Of a DNA stretch of 64,000 bases, positions 46,858-55,929 are shown piece by piece. Each line of letters begins with the position of its first letter. The first letter of the stretch is position 1. Location of the stretch: assembly GCA_963777625.1 (NCBI GenBank), contig CAVZRO010000008.1, forward strand, positions 62,001 through 126,000, written 5' to 3'. The notes under the pieces were generated by a model that worked only from the letters and a program-made list of their open reading frames with translations, was not told the origin of the DNA and did not search any database. Both the position numbers and the translations under genes were made by a program. The DNA comes from DATDIC01 sp963777625 (lineage in GTDB: Bacteria; Pseudomonadota; Alphaproteobacteria; Acetobacterales; Acetobacteraceae).

Positions 46858-47533
46858 GGCCGCCGCCGCGGTCGATAACCCGCCCGGGTGACACGTTCCA
46901 GATAGCCAACAAGCCGGGCGGCCGGGAAGCTCACGGCGAAGTACATGACGCCGACAACCGTATAGAGCGTGAAATACTGGTAGCTGAGCGCGGCGCGGAC
47001 CTGCGCCGTGTACACCAGTTCCTGGATGCTGACCGCCGAGGCGAGCGCGGTATCCTTGAACAGACCGATGAAGTAGTTGCCCAGCGTGGGAATGATGATG
47101 CGGATTGCCTGGGCAGTACGATCCGCCGCATGGCCAGCGCATGCGTCATGCCGAGTGCCGCGGCCGCATCATGTTGCCCCCGCTGAATCGCCAGGATGCC
47201 GCCGCGATAGACCTCGGAGATGTAGGCGGAATAGTTCAGCGTCAGAGCAAGCACCCCGGCGAGAAAGGCATCGAGGCGAATCCCGATCGAAGGCAACACG
47301 TAGTAAACATAGATAAGCTGCAGCAGAAGCGGCGTTCCTCTGATCACCTCGATATAGCTCTTGGTCACCCAGCGGAGCGGCGCGATGTGCGACATTCCCG
47401 CCAAGGCAACGAAAAGTCCGCAGATCAGGCTGAGGAAAATGGTAACCAGCGTCAGCTCGACCGTTATCAGCAGTCCGCCGAGCAGGGGACCAATATTCTC
47501 AACCGCGACTTGCGGGTTGAATAGCTCGAACAC
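46854..47533 (-). pseudogene. Polar amino-acid ABC permease (HisM/GlnP-like), frameshifted
   Basis: Frame one (GTG 47533) has FELFNPQVAVENIGPLLGGL, IEVIRGTPLLLQLIYVYYVL and the EAA-type region YISEVYRGGILAIQRGQHDA up to RRIVLP. One base is missing near 47111. A restored C would give the conserved LPQAIRIIIP, and the second frame then continues (GNYFIGLFKDTALASAVSIQ, YFAVSFPAARLVGYLERV) to a stop at 46854 that overlaps the ATPase start. The intact reading is about 226 residues, normal for the family. The loss is in a C-run, a common place for sequencing error. Confidence 0.82.
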
Positions 47534-47584
47534 TGGCTTTCAGTAAGCCGGGGGGTCAGTTATTGCTACCCGCCGGCGCGGATT

Positions 47585-48460
47585 TCAGGGATGCAGCGTG
47601 AACATCACGAGGTTACGGTCGGTAAGTCCGTACTTCCTCAAGATAGAGCTAACCGCACCGCTGGCGCGCAGCTCGCCCAGTGCCGCGGTATAAGCGGCCC
47701 GCAGCGAACAATCTTCCTTGCGGATGCCGAAACGCGCCATGCCGTAGCCACCGCCCTGAACCATGGCCGTGGGGACAGGAATGTTCCACAGAGGATCAAG
47801 GCTGTTATTCGGGTTTTGCTTGTCGAATTCCTTGTACACGACGTCATCTTCCAGGACCGCATCAAGGCGACCCTGATTAAGGCTCTGCAGCTCGTCAACC
47901 TCCTGCTTGAACTCGGTCGGTTGCACGCCAATCCGGCGCAAATACAAATCCGCGGCGCTGCCGGTGATGCTGCCGACCCGCTTTCCCTTCAACTGCTCGT
48001 AATCGGTAACGTTCAGCGGGTTGCCCTTCTGCACGATCAAAACCGGGCCGTACCACCAGGCGGGGCCGGAGAAGCTGATCACCTTCATCCGCTCAGTCGT
48101 CACGTGGATATCCGCACCGATCACGTCGATGCGGCGCGACAGCAACGACGGGATGACGGATTCCCAGGGCATCCATACCACGTTGATCTTCTGGACGCCG
48201 AGCACGTCAAGGACAGCCTTGTTGATATCCCAGTCGATGCCGGTGGGTTGCTTGTTGGCGTCCTGAAAAACTTCGGGAGGGTTGACGTTGAAGCCGAGGG
48301 AAATGCCGTTTTTCACCGCGTTTTCGTAGGATGGATCGCCGCAATTCGCGACATCCGGCTTCATTTCGACGTAGAAGCTCTGCCCTTGTGCCAGCGCCGG
48401 CCATGGACCCAATACCAAGGCAATCCCGACGACAACGAAAGTCCGCATCCAGTGGAACAT
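47585..48460 (-). CDS. Polar amino-acid ABC transporter substrate-binding protein (SBP family 3)
   Basis: This 291-residue protein has a signal peptide (RTFVVVGIALVLGPWPALA). Family-3 features are NAVKNGISLGFNVNPPEVFQ, PTGIDWDINKAVLDVLGVQK, SLLSRRIDVIGADIHVTTER, and GMARFGIRKEDCSLRAAYTA. Two cysteines (CGDPS and EDCS) could form a disulphide. It is the first gene of the transporter operon, divergent from the enolase-type gene at 48596, with a 135-bp shared upstream region. Confidence 0.9.
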   Translation of the reverse strand: MFHWMRTFVVVGIALVLGPWPALAQGQSFYVEMKPDVANCGDPSYENAVKNGISLGFNVNPPEVFQDANKQPTGIDWDINKAVLDVLGVQKINVVWMPWESVIPSLLSRRIDVIGADIHVTTERMKVISFSGPAWWYGPVLIVQKGNPLNVTDYEQLKGKRVGSITGSAADLYLRRIGVQPTEFKQEVDELQSLNQGRLDAVLEDDVVYKEFDKQNPNNSLDPLWNIPVPTAMVQGGGYGMARFGIRKEDCSLRAAYTAALGELRASGAVSSILRKYGLTDRNLVMFTLHP

Positions 48461-48595
48461 TCAGGCTTCCCCCGTTCTGGCACCGATTCTAGGCCGGCTC
48501 CGAGGCCACGCTAGCACAGCGCGTGATTACCGCAACACCCATGCTGGTGGAGAAGGTGGATCGGATTAGGATGGGCGGATCCGAAGGAGCGACGA

Positions 48596-49711
48596 ATGAA
48601 AATAACCGATGTCCAAGCCATCTACCTGCGGTTGCCAGACATTCAACAGCGAACGGACAGTTCGCAGGACGCCCTGCTGGTCAAGATCACGACCGATGCG
48701 GGGCTGGTCGGCTGGGGCGAGGTAGACGGCTGTCCTGCCGTGGCCAAGGCGGTGATCGAGGCCGGCTACTCCCACACCCAGGTCAACGGGCTGCGCGCCA
48801 TCCTGCTCGGCGAGGACCCGCTGGACACGACTCGCCTGTGGGACAAGATGTACCAGCAGACGCTCTATTTCGGTCGCAGTGGTGCAACCATCCAGGCCAT
48901 GGCTGGGGTGGATATTGCGCTGTGGGACATCAAGGGCAAGGCACTCGGGCAGCCGATCGTGAAGCTGCTCGGTGGTGCGTTGCGCGATAAAATGCGCGTC
49001 TACTCATCGAACATGTTCCAGTTCACTGTGGAGGCAACGGTCGAACGTGCGAAGCGGGCCATCGACACCGGGCACACCGGCGTGAAGTTTGGCTGGGAGC
49101 CGTTCGGGCGGGACGCCGCGACCGACCTTCGTTATGTCGAGGCCATTCGCAAAGCCATTGGCGACAACAACGACTTCATGCTGGATGTCGGGCTGGCCTG
49201 GGACGCCAAAACCACGCTTCAGCGCGCCCGGCTGTTCGAGCCCTACCGCTTGTTCTGGATCGAGGAACCGCTGCATCCGGACGACTACACCGGCTATGCC
49301 AAGGTCTCCCGCGGCTGCTTGCAGCATATTGCCGCCGGTGAGCAGGAATGCAGTGTCGTCGGGTTCGAGCGGCTGATCAATGAGGGCGGAATCGATATCG
49401 TGCAGATCGATCTGACCCGCTGCGGCTTTACCCAGGCCATGCGCATTGCGGCGATTGCGCAGCGGCGCGGGCGGAAGGTCTGCAACCACAACTTCACCAC
49501 CGATATCAATACTGCTGCCTCACTGCACTTCCTGTGTGCCATCGAGAATGCGCTGGTGATGGAGTATTGCGTCGAGCCAAGCGAGATTTCGCAGCGCCTG
49601 GCGAAGCGCCCCGTCACCATCAAGGAGGGGTACGCCCACTTGCCCCAGGAACCCGGGCTTGGGGTCGAGCCGAACCAGGAGATCATCGAGAAATATATGG
49701 TCCGCGGCTGA
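48596..49711 (+). CDS. Mandelate racemase/muconate lactonizing-type enolase superfamily enzyme, paralogue 2
   Basis: This 371-residue enzyme starts MKITDVQAIYLRLPDIQQRT. Ligands are Asp197 (FMLDVGLAWD), Glu223/224 (WIEEPLHPDD) and Glu249 (AAGEQ). Asp272 (VQIDLTRCGF) and His298 (CNHNF) form the probable dyad. It shares the VKFGWE motif (Lys164) with the paralogue at 42714, in place of KxK. Each of the two enolases lies divergent from an ABC importer. The substrate is presumably a product of the amino-acid transporter operon, which is an inference from location only. Confidence 0.9.
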   Translation: MKITDVQAIYLRLPDIQQRTDSSQDALLVKITTDAGLVGWGEVDGCPAVAKAVIEAGYSHTQVNGLRAILLGEDPLDTTRLWDKMYQQTLYFGRSGATIQAMAGVDIALWDIKGKALGQPIVKLLGGALRDKMRVYSSNMFQFTVEATVERAKRAIDTGHTGVKFGWEPFGRDAATDLRYVEAIRKAIGDNNDFMLDVGLAWDAKTTLQRARLFEPYRLFWIEEPLHPDDYTGYAKVSRGCLQHIAAGEQECSVVGFERLINEGGIDIVQIDLTRCGFTQAMRIAAIAQRRGRKVCNHNFTTDINTAASLHFLCAIENALVMEYCVEPSEISQRLAKRPVTIKEGYAHLPQEPGLGVEPNQEIIEKYMVRG

Positions 49712-49746
49712 CAGGTCAGACATCCAGCCGGCCGCGTGCGGGCGCG

Positions 49747-51333
49747 TCACATCCGGAACACGCCGAACCGCGTATCACCGATCGGCGCGTTCATCGCGGC
49801 AGACAGCGACAGGCCGAGAACCAGCCGCGTCTCCGCCGGGTCGATGATGCCGTCGTCCCACAGCCGCGCGGTGGCGTAATATGGGTGACCCTTCGCCTCG
49901 TATTGCGCCCGGATCGGCGCCTTGAACGCGTCCTCCCGCGCTTCGCTATCGAACCCCCCGCGCACGGTGGCCAGCACGCTGGCCGCCTGCTCACCCCCCA
50001 TCACCGAGATGCGCGCGTTCGGCCACATCCACAGGAAACGCGGATCGTACGCACGCCCGGACATCCCGTAATTTCCCGCCCCATACGACCCGCCGATGAT
50101 CACCGTCAGCTTCGGCACCGCGGTGGTTGCCACCGCGGTGACCAGCTTGGCGCCGTCCTTGGCAATGCCGCCCGCCTCGTATTTCCGGCCCACCATGAAC
50201 CCGGTGATGTTCTGCAGGAACAGGATCGGAATCCCGCGCTGGCTGCACAGTTCCACGAAATGCGCGCCCTTCAGCGCCGATTCCGAAAACAGGATTCCGT
50301 TGTTGGCCAGGATACCGACCGGGTAGCCGAAGATATGCGCGAACCCGCACACCAGGGTCGTTCCGTACAGTCGCTTGAACTCATCCAGCTCGCTGCCATC
50401 GACGATACGGGCGATGACTTCGCGCACATCGTACGGTGCACGCAGGTCGGTCGGCACCACACCGCCGATCTCCGACGGATCATAACGTGGCTCCGCCGGG
50501 GCCCGCAGCACGACATCCGGTCGCTTGCTGCGGTTCAGCCCGGCGACGATCCCGCGGCAGATCGCCAGCGCGTGTCGATCGTCATGCGCGTAATGATCTA
50601 CCACGCCGGAGGTGCGGGCATGAACATCCGCGCCGCCCAGTTCCTCGGCGCTGACGTCCTCGCCCGTCGCGGCCTTCACCAGTGGCGGCCCGGCCAGGAA
50701 AATGGTGCCCTGGCGACGAACGATCACCGTCTCGTCGCTCATTGCCGGAACATAGGCGCCGCCGGCGGTGCAGGAGCCCATGACCGCGGCGATCTGCGGA
50801 ATCCCGGCGGCGGACAGGTTCGCCTGGTTGAAGAAGATCCGCCCGAAATGCTCGCGGTCAGGGAAGATCTCGTCCTGCAACGGCAGGAACGCGCCCCCGG
50901 AATCCACCAGATAGATACAGGGCAGCCGGTTGGCGCGAGCGATCTCCTGCGCCCGCAGGTGCTTCTTCACGGTGATCGGGAAATAGGTGCCACCCTTCAC
51001 CGTCGCATCATTGGCAATGATAATGCACTCCCGGCCGGACACACGCCCGATGCCGGTGACGATGCCGGCTCCTGGCACCTCATCGCGGTACATTCCATGT
51101 GCGGCAAGCTGCGAGAGCTCCAGGAAGCGCGATCCTGGATCGATCAGTCCTGCCACCCGCTCGCGTGGGAGCAGCTTGCCCCGCCCTAGGTGGCGTTGTC
51201 GCGCCGCCACGCCGCCGCCCAGCTCGACCGTCGCCACCTGCGTCCGCAGATCATCGACCAGCGCGTGCATCGCGACCGCATTGGCGGCAAACGCCTCGCT
51301 CCGCGGATTGGCGTCGGAGCGAAGAACGCTCAT
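49747..51333 (-). CDS. mccB: Methylcrotonyl-CoA carboxylase beta subunit (carboxyltransferase)
   Basis: This 528-residue biotin-dependent carboxyltransferase has RQRHLGRGKLLPRERVAGLI, VKGGTYFPITVKKHLRAQEI, YLVDSGGAFLPLQDEIFPDR, AVMGSCTAGGAYVPAMSDET, and FLQNITGFMVGRKYEAGGIA. These match the methylcrotonyl-CoA group rather than propionyl-CoA enzymes. It carboxylates 3-methylcrotonyl-CoA in leucine breakdown, with an alpha (biotin carboxylase) subunit that is not in this window. Its start overlaps the isovaleryl-CoA dehydrogenase stop, so the two are co-translated. The symbol follows the family; liuB is also used. Confidence 0.93.
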   Translation of the reverse strand: MSVLRSDANPRSEAFAANAVAMHALVDDLRTQVATVELGGGVAARQRHLGRGKLLPRERVAGLIDPGSRFLELSQLAAHGMYRDEVPGAGIVTGIGRVSGRECIIIANDATVKGGTYFPITVKKHLRAQEIARANRLPCIYLVDSGGAFLPLQDEIFPDREHFGRIFFNQANLSAAGIPQIAAVMGSCTAGGAYVPAMSDETVIVRRQGTIFLAGPPLVKAATGEDVSAEELGGADVHARTSGVVDHYAHDDRHALAICRGIVAGLNRSKRPDVVLRAPAEPRYDPSEIGGVVPTDLRAPYDVREVIARIVDGSELDEFKRLYGTTLVCGFAHIFGYPVGILANNGILFSESALKGAHFVELCSQRGIPILFLQNITGFMVGRKYEAGGIAKDGAKLVTAVATTAVPKLTVIIGGSYGAGNYGMSGRAYDPRFLWMWPNARISVMGGEQAASVLATVRGGFDSEAREDAFKAPIRAQYEAKGHPYYATARLWDDGIIDPAETRLVLGLSLSAAMNAPIGDTRFGVFRM

Positions 51334-52508
51334 GCCGTCTCACTGAACAGCTCGCGGCCGATCAGCATGCGCCGGATTTCGCTGGTCCCGGCACCGATCT
51401 CATACAGCTTTGCATCGCGCAGCAGCCGCCCGGTCGGGTAGTCGTTGATATAGCCGTTGCCGCCTAGGCACTGGATTGCCTCCAGCGCCATCCAGGTCGC
51501 CTTCTCCGCTGCGTACAGGATTGCTCCGGCGGCATCCTTGCGCGCCGTCTCGCCGCGGTCACACGCCTTCGCCACCGCATACACGTACGCTTTCGTCGCG
51601 TTCATCGTGGTGTACATGTCGGCCAGCTTGCCCTGCATGAGCTGGAATTCGCCAATCGGCTGGCCGAACTGCTTGCGTTCGTGCACGTACGGGATCACCA
51701 CGTCCATGCAGGCCTGCATGATGCCGACTGGCCCGGCGGCCAGCACCGCGCGCTCGTAGTCCAGTCCGCTCATCAGCACCCGCACGCCTTTGTTCACCTG
51801 CCCGAGCACATTCTCTTCGGGCACCTCGCAATCCGTGAACACCAGCTCGCAGGTGTTGGACCCACGCATGCCGAGCTTGTCGAGCTTCTGGGCGGTGGAG
51901 AAACCTCTGAACGCCTTCTCTACCAGGAATGCCGTGATGCCGCGCGGTCCCGCCGGTGGGTCGGTTTTCGCGTAAACCACCACCAGGTCGGCGTCCGGCC
52001 CGTTGGTGATCCACATCTTGCTGCCGTTCAGGATGTAACGATCGCCACGTTTTTCGGCCCGTGTCCGCATGCCAACCACATCCGATCCGGCGCCTGGCTC
52101 GGACATGGCCAGCGCGCCGACGAACTCGCCGGAGATCAGGCGCGGCAGATAGCGCTGTTTCTGCGCCGGTGTCCCGTGGTGCTGGGTCTGGTTGACGCAG
52201 AGCTGGGAGTGCGCGCCATAGGACAGGCCGACCGAGGCCGAGGCGCGGGAGATTTCCTCCATCGCGACCGCATGTTCCAGGTAGCCCATGCCGGCGCCGC
52301 CATATTCCTCCTCGGCGGTGATGCCGAGCAGGCCGAGGGCACCGAACTTCCGCCAGAGATCCATGGGGAAATTATTGTCCCGGTCGATCGCCGCGGCACG
52401 CGGGGCGATCTCCGTCGCGGCGAAGGATTCGACCTGCGCGCGCAGCATGTCCGCGGTCTCACCAAGGTCGAAATTCAGCCCTGGTAGCCGATTGGAGATC
52501 GCCGGCAC
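51330..52508 (-). CDS. ivd: Isovaleryl-CoA dehydrogenase
   Basis: This 392-residue acyl-CoA dehydrogenase has GLLGITAEEEYGGAGMGYLE, SYGAHSQLCVNQTQHHGTPA, the flavin-binding block ALAMSEPGAGSDVVGMRTRA, KMWITNGPDADLVVVYAKTD, and YERAVLAAGPVGIMQACMDV, followed by the C-terminal LYEIGAGTSEIRRMLIGREL. The catalytic glutamate is expected in the GLDYERAVLAAG region typical of isovaleryl-CoA enzymes. It makes 3-methylcrotonyl-CoA from isovaleryl-CoA, the substrate of the next gene product, mccB. It is divergent from the small secreted-protein genes at 52674. Confidence 0.95.
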   Translation of the reverse strand: MPAISNRLPGLNFDLGETADMLRAQVESFAATEIAPRAAAIDRDNNFPMDLWRKFGALGLLGITAEEEYGGAGMGYLEHAVAMEEISRASASVGLSYGAHSQLCVNQTQHHGTPAQKQRYLPRLISGEFVGALAMSEPGAGSDVVGMRTRAEKRGDRYILNGSKMWITNGPDADLVVVYAKTDPPAGPRGITAFLVEKAFRGFSTAQKLDKLGMRGSNTCELVFTDCEVPEENVLGQVNKGVRVLMSGLDYERAVLAAGPVGIMQACMDVVIPYVHERKQFGQPIGEFQLMQGKLADMYTTMNATKAYVYAVAKACDRGETARKDAAGAILYAAEKATWMALEAIQCLGGNGYINDYPTGRLLRDAKLYEIGAGTSEIRRMLIGRELFSETA

Positions 52509-52673
52509 TGGGGCCTCCGTTGTTCAGGATTGCTTGAGGTAAGCGCCAGAATGGCTGATTTCCGCGCGGTCACCAAGGCGGTGCGACCGACAAGGCGCGA
52601 ATGTGGCCGTGCCCACCATATTTCCGATGAAAAGGCGGCGCGCAACAGCGGCTGCTTGAGAAGGAGAAAGCCT

Positions 52674-53003
52674 GTGAAACGCTTCATCCTGCCACGTTCG
52701 GCCCGCACTATGGCGTTGAGCGCCGCCCTGGCAGTCTCGTTTGTGCTTCCGGCCGCCGCCCAATGGAACGGCCGTGGTCACCCGCCGCCGCATTGGCGTG
52801 GCGGCTATCACGGCGGTTACCACAATAGTGGCCCGAATACCGGCGCGATCGTCGGAGGCGCCCTTCTGGGGCTTGGCCTGGGCGCGGCGATAGGCGCCCT
52901 GGCGGCACCGCCGCCTGCCTATTACGCACCGCCGCCGGCCTATTATGGGGCGCCACCGCCGGCCTATTATGCCGCGCCACCACCCGTCTACTACGGCTAT
53001 TGA
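52674..53003 (+). CDS. Small secreted Pro/Tyr-repeat protein with glycine-zipper
   Basis: This 109-residue product has a GTG start at 52674, preceded by AAGGAGAAAG; earlier frame is intergenic. The signal peptide (MALSAALAVSFVLPAAA) is followed by a His/Gly/Pro-rich part (GRGHPPPHWRGGYHGGYHN). Then comes a glycine-zipper hydrophobic stretch (AIVGGALLGLGLGAAIGALA) and four tandem PPPAYY/PPPVYY units at the end. Such proteins are probably periplasmic or outer-membrane associated; the function is unknown. It precedes the Spy-like gene by 34 bp, so the two may be co-transcribed. Confidence 0.75.
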   Translation: MKRFILPRSARTMALSAALAVSFVLPAAAQWNGRGHPPPHWRGGYHGGYHNSGPNTGAIVGGALLGLGLGAAIGALAAPPPAYYAPPPAYYGAPPPAYYAAPPPVYYGY

Positions 53004-53037
53004 TCCGCCCCTCCATGAGCTTCGCCGGAGATACTCC

Positions 53038-53613
53038 ATGAGCCTCAAAACGTCCGTTCGCATAACGCTGCTGGCAACCGTGCTGGTCCCCGGCCTGGCG
53101 TTTGCTCAATCCACGCCACCAGCCGGCTCCACTCCACCAGCGGCGGCTCCGCCGGCCGCCGCGTCGCCGCCGGCAGCAGCCGCGGAAGCAAGCCCGGCCG
53201 CGCCGTCGGCCAAGCATCGATCACACGCCCCCGACACCGCCGCCAGGGTGGAACAACGCATCAAGCAACTGCATTCCGAGCTGGGCATCACGTCGGCGGA
53301 AGAGGTGCAATGGAATCAGTTCGCCCAGGTGATGCGTGACAACGCCACCGCGATGGACCAGAAGCTGAATGAGCGCGGCACGCAACTGGCAACCATGACT
53401 GCCGCCCAGGACATGCAGTCCTACGCCGACCTTTCGGCCCAGCACGCGCAGGACATGCAGAAGCTGGCGAGCGCTTTCCAGACCCTCTATACCTCGATGT
53501 CGGATGAGCAGAAGCAGACGGCGGATGAGGTGTTCCGCGGCCGTGCCACGCGTGCGCACCACGGCGCGACGCCCTCGCATCACACGTCGAAACCCAGTGG
53601 TTCCTCTGGCTGA
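53038..53613 (+). CDS. Spy/CpxP-like periplasmic helical protein
   Basis: This 191-residue protein has a signal peptide (SLKTSVRITLLATVLVPGLAF), then an Ala/Pro-rich linker (about residues 25-60). The helical domain has DTAARVEQRIKQLHSELGIT, EVQWNQFAQVMRDNATAMDQ and LSAQHAQDMQKLASAFQTLY, then MSDEQKQTADEVFR. This is the Spy/CpxP LTxxQ-type pattern (SDEQKQTAD). The family chaperones or senses misfolded periplasmic proteins. The RBS is GCCGGAGA, and the gene follows the Pro/Tyr-repeat protein. Confidence 0.78.
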   Translation: MSLKTSVRITLLATVLVPGLAFAQSTPPAGSTPPAAAPPAAASPPAAAAEASPAAPSAKHRSHAPDTAARVEQRIKQLHSELGITSAEEVQWNQFAQVMRDNATAMDQKLNERGTQLATMTAAQDMQSYADLSAQHAQDMQKLASAFQTLYTSMSDEQKQTADEVFRGRATRAHHGATPSHHTSKPSGSSG

Positions 53614-53704
53614 ACCCGAACTGACCACTTCCGTTACGACACGCCCCTGATATAGGCTCGCCGGGCGCGCTTGGCCGCGCCCAGAACCAAGGGGGACGTC
53701 TTCG

Positions 53705-55399
53705 ATGTCTGACGGTGCGCCTAGCTACGTTCACGGCGCTGCTGACACGCCGCTGATAGGCGAGACGATCGGGGCAGCATTCGACCGGACTGTCGCGCAG
53801 TGGGGCGACAGTCCGGCCCTTGTTGTCCGCCAGCAGGACATACGCTGGACCTACACCGAGCTGGGCGAGCGGGTGGATGCACTCGCCAGCGGATTGCTGG
53901 GACTAGGCCTGGAGCCGGGCGATCGCATCGGCATCTGGTCACCCAACAATGCTGAATGGGTGCTGACCCAGTTCGCCACCGCCAGGGCCGGGCTGATCCT
54001 GGTCAACATCAATCCTGCCTATCGCCTGGCGGAACTGGAATACGCACTGAACAAGGTCGGCTGCCGCGCCCTGGTCAGCGCGACCGGTTTCAAATCCAGC
54101 GATTATATCGGCATGCTGCACCGGCTGGCACCGGAGCTGCACACCGCCGCTCCGGGTCGGCTCTCCGCAGCGAAATTGCCCCGCCTGGAGACCATAATCC
54201 AGATCGGTCCCACGCCGGCGCCCGGTACCATCCCGTTCGCCGAGATCGCCCGTGGCGGTGACGCCACCAGCCGCGGCCGCCTGTCAGACCTGGCGAACCG
54301 GCTGCAGTTCGACGACGCGATCAACATCCAGTTCACTTCCGGCACGACGGGGACACCGAAAGGCGCCACGCTCACGCACCACAACATCCTCAACAACGGG
54401 TTCTTCGTCGGCGCGGCGATGCACCTGACGGCGCGCGACAAGGTCTGCATTCCCGTGCCGCTGTATCATTGCTTCGGCATGGTGCTCGGCAATCTCGCCT
54501 GCATCACCCACGGCGCTGCCATGGTCTTCCCCGGTGAGGGGTTCGATCCGCTTGCCACCTTGCAGGCCGTGGCCGAGGAACGCTGCACCGCGCTGTACGG
54601 CGTGCCCACCATGTTCATCGCCCAACTCGATCACCCGGAGTTTTCCCACTTCGACCTGTCTTCGCTGCGTACCGGCATCATGGCCGGCAGCCCATGCCCG
54701 ATCGAGGTGATGCGCCAGGCCGTCTCGCGGATGCATCTCTCGCAGATCACCATTGCCTATGGCATGACGGAAACCAGCCCGGTCAGCTTCCAGACCACCA
54801 CCGACGATCCGCTGGAACGGCGTGTTTCCACCGTCGGCCGCATTTTCCCCCATGTCGAGGCGAAGGTGATCGACGCCGAAGGCCGCATCGTCCCGCGTGG
54901 CATGCCGGGCGAGCTTTGCACCCGCGGCTATTGCGTCATGCTCGGCTACTGGGATGACGAGGAACGCACCGACGAAGCCATCGACCCCGCCCGCTGGATG
55001 CACACTGGCGATCTCGCCACCCTCGACGCCGACGGTTATTGCAACATTGTCGGCCGCATCAAGGACATGATCATCCGCGGCGGCGAAAACGTCTATCCGC
55101 GCGAAGTCGAGGAATTCCTGTATCGGCATCCGAAAATACAGGATGTGCAGGTGTTCGGTGTGCCCGACCCGAAATATGGCGAAGAAATCGCCGCCTGGGT
55201 GAGGATCCGTAGCGGCGAGGCGCTGACCGCGGAGGACATCCGCGAGTTTTGCCGCGACCAGATTGCCCATTACAAGGTGCCGCGCCACATCCGCTTCGTC
55301 GATGAATTCCCGCTCACCGTGACTGGGAAAGTTCAGAAATTCATCATGCGCGAACGCATGGCCGCGGAATTAGGCCTTCGCGAAACCACGACTGCGTAG
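53705..55399 (+). CDS. AMP-binding acyl-CoA ligase (fatty-acyl-CoA synthase type)
   Basis: This 564-residue ANL enzyme has TYTELGERVDALASGLLGLG, ILVNINPAYRLAELEYALNK, the P-loop FTSGTTGTPKGATLTHHNI, ITIAYGMTETSPVSFQTTTD, the hinge WMHTGDLATLDADGYCNIVG-R and PLTVTGKVQKFIMRERM with the catalytic lysine. Relatives are often beside leucine or branched-chain acid catabolism genes, as here (ivd/mccB nearby but divergent). It may activate a branched or medium-chain acid to its CoA ester; the substrate is not provable from sequence. Confidence 0.9.
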   Translation: MSDGAPSYVHGAADTPLIGETIGAAFDRTVAQWGDSPALVVRQQDIRWTYTELGERVDALASGLLGLGLEPGDRIGIWSPNNAEWVLTQFATARAGLILVNINPAYRLAELEYALNKVGCRALVSATGFKSSDYIGMLHRLAPELHTAAPGRLSAAKLPRLETIIQIGPTPAPGTIPFAEIARGGDATSRGRLSDLANRLQFDDAINIQFTSGTTGTPKGATLTHHNILNNGFFVGAAMHLTARDKVCIPVPLYHCFGMVLGNLACITHGAAMVFPGEGFDPLATLQAVAEERCTALYGVPTMFIAQLDHPEFSHFDLSSLRTGIMAGSPCPIEVMRQAVSRMHLSQITIAYGMTETSPVSFQTTTDDPLERRVSTVGRIFPHVEAKVIDAEGRIVPRGMPGELCTRGYCVMLGYWDDEERTDEAIDPARWMHTGDLATLDADGYCNIVGRIKDMIIRGGENVYPREVEEFLYRHPKIQDVQVFGVPDPKYGEEIAAWVRIRSGEALTAEDIREFCRDQIAHYKVPRHIRFVDEFPLTVTGKVQKFIMRERMAAELGLRETTTA

Positions 55400-55437
55400 G
55401 CCAAATTGCATGGAGCCGCTGCGCTATCCTGGGTTCA

Positions 55438-55927
55438 GCCCGGCTGCTGATCTTCGTGGAGTTGGGTTGCCACGGAAGCCGCCAACTGCTGTTCCAGCAT
55501 CTCGCGGTCGGCAGCGAGCAGAGCATCCAGCGTGAAGGGGCAGTGCTCCGGGACCGAGGCCGGAGGCTGTCCTCCGACTGTAACTCCTTGAACCTGCTTG
55601 AGCGCGGCACGGTAATAGTTCCAGATCGACCTTGTGCCGCATCGAAGGAGCGAAGCGCGCGTCGGCATCGGCAAGAAAGCCGGGAATTTCAGAACGCCAA
55701 CGTTCACGCGGCTCGGCAGCAGGCCAGGCTGCGGATTTCAGCAAATGGACCATCGCCTGCCTGAGCAGGCTTTGAACTAAGACGCCCCCGCGTCCTCGAT
55801 TTCCTCGATGACGTGATCCCAATCCAGTCCGTTCACGCGCTCGCCGCGGGCAACGCGGCGCAGTAACTCTGCCTGCTGTTCCGACCCGAGCAGGACGTCC
55901 TGCCAGGATAGCTCCTCGTCACACCAT
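55438..55927 (-). pseudogene. DUF29 family protein, broken by two or more frameshifts
   Basis: Read in three frames, the minus strand carries DUF29 pieces in the right order. They are GSEQQAELLRRVARGERVNG then LDWDHVIEEIEDAG; QSLLRQAMVHLLKSAAWPAA then RERWRSEIPGFLADADARFA; and IWNYYRAALKQVQG then VPEHCPFTLDALLAADREML, with a stop at 55438. Single-base shifts near 55790 and 55627 separate them, and the start codon is unclear (55927 region). DUF29 has no known role. The gene lies just downstream of the response regulator. Confidence 0.65.
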
Positions 55928-55929
55928 CC

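Noticed and set aside
49534..51189. Long plus-strand frame opposite mccB
   Set aside because: Shadow frame of a high-GC gene; mccB on the minus strand has all family blocks.
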